Origin: Marinobacter daepoensis DSM 16072
Lineage (GTDB): Bacteria > Pseudomonadota > Gammaproteobacteria > Pseudomonadales > Oleiphilaceae
Direction: 5' to 3'
Assembly (NCBI RefSeq): GCF_000421165.1
Contig: NZ_ATWI01000013.1
Span: forward strand, 1 to 64,000
Length of the DNA: 64,000 bases
How positions within the stretch are numbered: position 1 is the first letter of the stretch; each line of letters opens with the position of its first letter. Of this stretch, positions 57,373 to 64,000 are shown in pieces. The notes beneath the pieces were generated by a model. That model made no database searches, was not told the DNA's origin, and saw nothing but the letters and a program-made list of their open reading frames with translations. The position numbers and the translations under genes were made by a program.

Positions 57373-58893
57373 ATGATCTCACCAAGCACATTGACCAGAT
57401 TCGCCATCATTACCATAGCGGGAATCATGCTCTCCGCCTGCGGAGACAGCAGTTCCGATAATAAACCACTGACGGGCGGAGAAACCGACACACCCCCGAC
57501 CGCCGACATTTCCGATGGCGGCTCCGACAGTAGCGGTAGTGACGACACTGACAACACGCCACCCTCAGGAAGCTTTCTGCTCTTTTCGGCTGACGATGGC
57601 GTCCATGGCACGGAACTCTGGAAATACGACGACACAAAATCAGAAACCGTGATGGTCAAAGATATCAATCCGGCTGGCGGGGATTCCAACCCCTCTCTCT
57701 TTGCTCGCTACGGCTCATTCGTATACTTTTCCGCCACGACCGATGAGCACGGCACTGAGCTCTGGCGAACCGACGGCACGGCTGCGGGCACAACGCTGTT
57801 TAAGGACATTTTTCCGGGCGCCGACAATAGCCACCCGTCGGGCTTCACTGAATTCAACGGTTTGCTCTACTTCAAGGCGACCAACGGCACCAACGGCCTC
57901 GAGCTGTGGCGCACAGACGGCACCCCTGAGGGCACGGAGATGTACAGCGATCTCCGGCCCGGCCGCTCTGGAAGCAACCCAGGCTACCTCACGGTATTCA
58001 ACAACCACCTGTATTTCTGGGCGGACGACGGCGTCTCCGGTAAAGAAATCTGGAGAACGGACGGTTCGGAAGCCGGCCTCCACCTGTTCAAAGACATTAA
58101 CCCTGGCAGCGGCCACGGCCTCAACAATCCCCAGGTCTGGATATCAATGGTCGAGTATGATGGCGCCCTTTACTTTGCTGCAGACGACGGAGTGTCTGGC
58201 CTTGAACTCTGGCGAACCGACGGTACAGAAGAGGGGACAACCCTGCTCAAGGACATCAACCCTGACGGCCTTCCCAGCTCGCCCTTTCAGTTCGGTTTCG
58301 CCCACGGCGCGCTTTATTTCAATGCATACACCAAAGATGAGGGTCGCCGACTCTGGAAAACCCATGGCACACCAGAAAGCACCGTGCTGGTTGGAAGCGG
58401 GTTCAACTTCCCATTTGGCCTGGCCACCTTGGGTGACGAGCTGTACTTTTTTGCCAGCAGCGAGGGTGCCGGGCTTGAACCCTGGAAAACCGACGGGACG
58501 CCAGAAGGCACCCGGATGCTCAAAAACATCAACATTGAAAACAATGGCCGGGACAGCAGTATTACAACAAGCACAAACCCAGGGTTTTCAGAACTGAATG
58601 GAATGCTCTATTTCAATGCAGATGACGGAAAAGCCGGGACCCAGACTCTCTGGAGAACAGACGGGACCGAAGAAGGCACCATCCCAGTTGGTAACCTGAA
58701 CGTCGGTAACATCTTGGCGGGAGTTCGCCTCCCGATTGTCTTCAACAATACCCTGATACTCAGGGCACACGATGGGCTCAGCGGCTACGAGCTCTGGCAA
58801 CTGAAAGGCCCAGAGGAAAACACGGTCCAGCTAAAAGACATCAATCCGGGCCACCGGAGCAGTGACCCGAAGCATTTCTTTATCTTTGAGTGA
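57373..58893 (+). CDS. ELWxxDGT-repeat lipoprotein
   Basis: 506 residues. Lipobox LSAC (about 20-23) after a signal peptide, an acidic Ser/Asp-rich linker (about 24-65), then nine repeats of about 45 to 50 residues. Each carries an ELWxxDGT core and ends with xLFKDINPG-like strands: ELWKYDD, ELWRTDGT twice, EIWRTDGS, ELWRTDGT, RLWKTHGT, EPWKTDGT, TLWRTDGT and ELWQLKG. These repeats are known from hyalin/propeller-like exported proteins; the function is unknown. Repeats six to nine drift from the motif. It starts 95 bp after the previous lipoprotein, with a weak ribosome site. Confidence 0.9.
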   Translation: MISPSTLTRFAIITIAGIMLSACGDSSSDNKPLTGGETDTPPTADISDGGSDSSGSDDTDNTPPSGSFLLFSADDGVHGTELWKYDDTKSETVMVKDINPAGGDSNPSLFARYGSFVYFSATTDEHGTELWRTDGTAAGTTLFKDIFPGADNSHPSGFTEFNGLLYFKATNGTNGLELWRTDGTPEGTEMYSDLRPGRSGSNPGYLTVFNNHLYFWADDGVSGKEIWRTDGSEAGLHLFKDINPGSGHGLNNPQVWISMVEYDGALYFAADDGVSGLELWRTDGTEEGTTLLKDINPDGLPSSPFQFGFAHGALYFNAYTKDEGRRLWKTHGTPESTVLVGSGFNFPFGLATLGDELYFFASSEGAGLEPWKTDGTPEGTRMLKNINIENNGRDSSITTSTNPGFSELNGMLYFNADDGKAGTQTLWRTDGTEEGTIPVGNLNVGNILAGVRLPIVFNNTLILRAHDGLSGYELWQLKGPEENTVQLKDINPGHRSSDPKHFFIFE

Positions 58894-58956
58894 GCCGGCT
58901 TTCTAAGTGCTGAAACAGGCATGGAGGCACTGCCCTCCCGGGAGCCACGCAGTCCA

Positions 58957-58980
58957 TCAGGCAGGGTACCCCCTGCCTGA
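58957..58980. terminator. Bidirectional terminator between the ELWxxDGT gene and gltD
   Basis: Perfect 10-bp stem TCAGGCAGGG / CCCTGCCTGA with loop TACC, followed by TTCCTCCC on the plus strand. It separates convergent genes (stops at 58893 and 59000). Confidence 0.75.
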
Positions 58981-58999
58981 TTCCTCCCTACCCTGACGT

Positions 59000-60493
<1,494 letters not shown>

Positions 60494-63400
60494 TTATTCC
60501 GGGCGGGCGCGGGTGCTCGCCAGCAAGCTGCGAAGGTTCGCGGCCTTGGGCTTGACCAGCCAGAAACGGCCGATGTAATCGTCGAAATCCTCTAGTAGGT
60601 GCTCTGCCCAGGCACTTCCGGTTTCGGAAATGTGCTCCCGGATCACGCCACGCAGGTGGTTCCGGTAGGCCTCCATGTCTTCACGGGAAATCCGCTGTAT
60701 CTCAACCAGTTCATGGTTGTATTTGTCCACGAAGGTGTTATCGAGATCCAGAACGTAGGCAAATCCCCCCGTCATACCGGCGCCAAAGTTGTATCCGGTC
60801 GTCCCCAGAACCGTGACCAGGCCACCGGTCATGTATTCACAGCAGTGATCACCAGCACCCTCAACAACCGCATGAGCACCGGAGTTACGAACGGCGAAGC
60901 GCTCGCCAGCGGTACCTGCCGAAAACAGCTTGCCACCGGTGGCGCCGTACAGACAGGTGTTGCCCACAATGGAGGTTTCCTGGGTCTTGAAATCGCTGCC
61001 GCGGGGCGGCTTGACCACCAACTTGCCGCCGGTCATGCCTTTACCTACGTAGTCGTTGGCATCGCCTTCCAGAATCAGGTTCAGGCCACCGACGTTCCAG
61101 ACGCCGAAACTCTGGCCCGCCGTCCCCGTCAGATCCAGGGTGATCGGTGCATCTGTCATGCCTTGGTTACCATGGCGGGCAGCAATCTCTCCCGACAGAC
61201 GCGCACCGATAGAACGGTCGCAATTGGTCACACGGTAGCTCCACGCTCCGCCCGACTTCTCCGCGATGGCCGCTGCCGTATCCATCACCATCTGTTCCGC
61301 CAGACGGCCTTCATCAAATGGCTTGTTGCGTTCGATCTGGCAAGTATGCGGCTTGTCCGCCGGAATATGATCGTTTTCCAGCAGCCGGCTCAGGTTCAGC
61401 TTGCTCTGCCTTTCGGTATCGCCCGGCAAGCGCTCAAGCAAGTCGACCCGCCCGACCAGCGCCTCCAGTGTGCGCACGCCCAGCTTTGCCATCCACTCCC
61501 GGGTTTCCTCAGCCACAAAGCGGAAGAAGTTCATGGCCATGTCCACGGTACCCTTGAAGTGCTCCTCCCGAAGGTAGTCGTTCTGAGTTGCAACGCCAGT
61601 TGCACAGTTATTCAGGTGGCAAATACGCAGGTACTTGCAGCCAAGCGCAACCATCGGCGTAGTACCAAAACCAAAGCTTTCAGCGCCCAGAATGGCCGCC
61701 TTCACCACATCCAGGCCCGTTTTGATTCCACCGTCAGTCTGCAGGCGGATTTTGCCCCGGAGATCGTTGGCTCGCAGGGCCTGCTGGGTTTCGGTCAACC
61801 CCAGTTCCCAGGGCGAACCCGCATAACGGATGGATGTCAGCGGACTGGCCGCCGTACCACCGTCATAACCGGATACGGTAATCAGATCGGCATAGGCCTT
61901 GGCGACCCCGGCAGCAATAGTTCCCACGCCCGGCTCAGACACCAGCTTGACGGAGACCAGCGCCTCTGGATTAACCTGTTTGAGATCGAAGATCAGTTGA
62001 GCAAGGTCTTCAATCGAGTAGATATCATGGTGTGGAGGCGGAGAAATCAGCGTGACACCAGGCACGGAGTACCGCAGGCGTGCAATCAGATCGTTCACCT
62101 TACCACCCGGCAATTGCCCTCCTTCGCCAGGCTTCGCTCCCTGCGCAACCTTGATCTGCATAACATCGGCGCTACGCAGATATTCCGCCGTAACCCCAAA
62201 CCGGCCAGATGCCACTTGTTTGATCTTGGAGCGCCTGTTGGTGCCGTGGCGCGCCGGGTCCTCGCCGCCCTCACCGGAGTTCGAGCGGCCACCCAGCGTG
62301 TTCATGGCGACAGCCAAGGCCTCGTGCGCCTCGGGCGACAGGGCACCCAGAGACATTGCAGCGGAATCGAACCTTGGGAAGATGTTCTCAACCGGCTCAA
62401 CTTCGGACAAATCTATCGCCTCAATGCCGTCACGGAACACCAGCAGGTCACGCAAGGTGGCTACGGGACGCTCATTGACCAGCCCGGCATATTCCCGATA
62501 AACCCCGTAATCGCCAGTGATCACAGCGTCCTGCAGCTTACCCACCACATCCGGGTTAAAGGCATGATACTCCTGCCCATGGACGTACTTGAGCAAGCCC
62601 CCCTGAGAAAGCGGTTTGCGTGGTTTCCAGGCCACCGAAGCCAATTGCTCCTGGTCCTGCTGGAAGTCGTAGAAATCGGCACCCTGGATACGACTGGGGA
62701 CGCCTTTGAAACACAAGTCCACCACATTGTCTGCAAGACCGATCGCCTCAAACAGCTGGGCACCCCGATAGGATGTAATGGTCGAGATCCCCATCTTTGA
62801 AAGGATCTTCAGCAACCCTTTGTTGATGCCTTTGCGATAGTTGTTCTTGGCCTCAATCGGATCCATCAGCATCTCACCTGTCCGGATCAGATCGTTCAGG
62901 ACCTGATACGCCAGGTAAGGATAGACAGCCGTTGCGCCAAACCCGAAGAGGACCGCGAACTGATGCGGATCACGTGCCCAGCCCGTTTCCACGATGATAT
63001 TGGAATCACAACGCAGGCCTTTCGCCACCAGATGGTGATGAACCGCCCCGGTTGCCATCATGGCATTGACCGGCAGGTCGCCTTCAGCCAGATCCCGGTC
63101 ACTCAGAATCAGCAGCACTTTGCCATCACGAACGGCACTCTCGGCTTCTTCACAGACGCGGCGTACGGCCTGCTCCAGCCCCTCTTCAGGGCGGTAGCTC
63201 ATGGCTATTCTGGCAACCTCAAATCCCGGCCGGTCATTATTGCTGATACGCAGAAACTTCGCTGGTGACAAAACCGGGGTGGTCAGAATAATCCGGTTTG
63301 CATGCTCCGGAGACTCATCAAATACGTTCTGCTCAGCTCCAAGGCACGTTTCCAGAGACATCACAATGGTCTCCCGGAGGGGATCAATCGGAGGGTTGGT

Positions 63401-64000
63401 CACCTGAGCAAACTTCTGCCGGAAGTAATCCCCGACATGACGAACCTTGCTGGACAACACCGCCATCGGCGTATCGTCTCCCATGGAGCCAACAGCTTCC
63501 TGAGCACTTTCCGCCAGCGGCCGAAGCACTTGATCACGCTCTTCAAAAGAAATATTGAACATCTTCTGATGAACCAGCAGCTCATCGGGCGCCATCAATT
63601 TGAACTCAGGCGTGGCCTGATTCAGCGTTGTTTCCACCCGAAGCGCATTTTCTTTCAGCCAGCGCTTATATGGCTGAGCTTTTTTCAGTCGCTGATCAAT
63701 ATCCCGGGTATGCAGCACCTCACCGGACTCGGTATCGATGGCCAGCATCTGACCTGGGCCAACCCGGCCTTTGGCAACCACTTCGTCCGGAGAGTAGCTA
63801 TACGTGCCCACTTCTGACGCCAGAGTGATGAAACCATCTTTCGTAATTACCCAACGGGCGGGGCGCAGACCATTACGATCCAGCATACAGAGCGCGTAGC
63901 GTCCATCCGACATAACCAGTCCGGCTGGCCCATCCCAAGGCTCCATATGCATGGAGTTGTATTCATAGAAAGAGCGCAACTCCGAATCCATGGTATCGAC
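60494..64000 (-). CDS. gltB: Glutamate synthase large subunit, 5' end cut by the window
   Basis: About 1168 codons of an ORF that stays open to the right edge; E. coli GltB has about 1500 residues, so the N-terminal cysteine and most of the amidotransferase domain are missing. Seen here: the end of the amidotransferase domain (GLNRLRPARW-type region near the right edge), the central domain, the FMN domain ([17 protein letters not shown] segment; [12 protein letters not shown], the [3Fe-4S] cysteines, near 61570-61610), and the C-terminal GxGxG alpha subunit domain. With GltD it makes two glutamates from glutamine and 2-oxoglutarate using NADPH. Confidence 0.96.
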   Translation of the reverse strand, partial: VDTMDSELRSFYEYNSMHMEPWDGPAGLVMSDGRYALCMLDRNGLRPARWVITKDGFITLASEVGTYSYSPDEVVAKGRVGPGQMLAIDTESGEVLHTRDIDQRLKKAQPYKRWLKENALRVETTLNQATPEFKLMAPDELLVHQKMFNISFEERDQVLRPLAESAQEAVGSMGDDTPMAVLSSKVRHVGDYFRQKFAQVTNPPIDPLRETIVMSLETCLGAEQNVFDESPEHANRIILTTPVLSPAKFLRISNNDRPGFEVARIAMSYRPEEGLEQAVRRVCEEAESAVRDGKVLLILSDRDLAEGDLPVNAMMATGAVHHHLVAKGLRCDSNIIVETGWARDPHQFAVLFGFGATAVYPYLAYQVLNDLIRTGEMLMDPIEAKNNYRKGINKGLLKILSKMGISTITSYRGAQLFEAIGLADNVVDLCFKGVPSRIQGADFYDFQQDQEQLASVAWKPRKPLSQGGLLKYVHGQEYHAFNPDVVGKLQDAVITGDYGVYREYAGLVNERPVATLRDLLVFRDGIEAIDLSEVEPVENIFPRFDSAAMSLGALSPEAHEALAVAMNTLGGRSNSGEGGEDPARHGTNRRSKIKQVASGRFGVTAEYLRSADVMQIKVAQGAKPGEGGQLPGGKVNDLIARLRYSVPGVTLISPPPHHDIYSIEDLAQLIFDLKQVNPEALVSVKLVSEPGVGTIAAGVAKAYADLITVSGYDGGTAASPLTSIRYAGSPWELGLTETQQALRANDLRGKIRLQTDGGIKTGLDVVKAAILGAESFGFGTTPMVALGCKYLRICHLNNCATGVATQNDYLREEHFKGTVDMAMNFFRFVAEETREWMAKLGVRTLEALVGRVDLLERLPGDTERQSKLNLSRLLENDHIPADKPHTCQIERNKPFDEGRLAEQMVMDTAAAIAEKSGGAWSYRVTNCDRSIGARLSGEIAARHGNQGMTDAPITLDLTGTAGQSFGVWNVGGLNLILEGDANDYVGKGMTGGKLVVKPPRGSDFKTQETSIVGNTCLYGATGGKLFSAGTAGERFAVRNSGAHAVVEGAGDHCCEYMTGGLVTVLGTTGYNFGAGMTGGFAYVLDLDNTFVDKYNHELVEIQRISREDMEAYRNHLRGVIREHISETGSAWAEHLLEDFDDYIGRFWLVKPKAANLRSLLASTRARPE

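Noticed and set aside
60599..62800. 733-codon plus-strand open frame opposite gltB
   Set aside because: It mirrors gltB over its whole length and has no domain; a shadow frame.

Overview
The window is chromosomal DNA of a gammaproteobacterium and looks most like Marinobacter or a close relative. The reasons are: a run of housekeeping blocks in the order known from Pseudomonas and its marine relatives (pilSR, minor pilins, ispH-fkpB-lspA-ileS-ribF-murJ, rpsT, proB-cgtA-rpmA-rplU, ispB; nrdR-ribD-ribBA-ribH-nusB-thiL-pgpA; gltBD-hemE), a wax ester synthase/diacylglycerol acyltransferase typical of oil-storing marine bacteria, and moderately high GC. The genus is an inference; no rRNA gene lies in the window.

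Layout. 1-418: upstream end of an rRNA operon that runs off the left edge on the minus strand, with three near-identical tandem promoters and a boxB-boxA leader. 419-2912: msrQ, msrP and pssA. 2952-6296: ilvI-ilvH-ilvC with its own terminator, then a small DUF4124 gene facing the other way. 7323-11797: rluD-pgeF-clpB, with a likely heat-shock promoter before clpB. 11969-14475: bamD and nadE, convergent and sharing a terminator that covers both stop codons. 14568-24939: type IV pilus block, with pilSR and a GspH/FimT pseudopilin on the plus strand, and a minus-strand operon fimU-pilV-pilW-pilX-(unknown CPRCP protein)-pilY1-pilE that is AT-richer than its surroundings. 25080-37442: the ispH-to-ispB housekeeping block. 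37435-42245: an accessory stretch with a glutathionyl-hydroquinone reductase and divergent LysR regulator, the wax ester synthase, a DUF2057 lipoprotein and a small DUF6316 protein. 42276-48885: the pgpA-to-glyA block with riboflavin genes but no riboflavin synthase (ribE). 49283-52388: ettA and radA. 52426-54067: a PilZ protein and hemE. 54253-58893: three accessory genes (LuxR regulator, a 613-residue lipoprotein, an ELWxxDGT-repeat lipoprotein) lying between hemE and gltD, which are neighbours in Pseudomonas. 59000-64000: gltD and the 3' part of gltB.

How the genes work together. Most of the window is essential metabolism and translation: branched-chain amino acids, glutamate, NAD, isoprenoids and quinone side chain, riboflavin, haem, phospholipid heads, peptidoglycan precursor flipping, ribosomal proteins. 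Several operons are translationally coupled by TGATG or ATGA overlaps (msrP-msrQ, 131-residue gene-pilY1, thiL-pgpA, ribH-nusB, nrdR-ribD). Convergent gene pairs are commonly closed by tight bidirectional hairpins (7271-7300, 12801-12825, 33088-33134, 58957-58980).

No mobile element, CRISPR array, tRNA gene or recognised phage gene was seen. The least-explained regions are the pilus accessory operon with its unknown CPRCP protein, and the LuxR/lipoprotein/ELWxxDGT insertion with palindromes in the shared upstream region. Neither can be called a new system from sequence alone.
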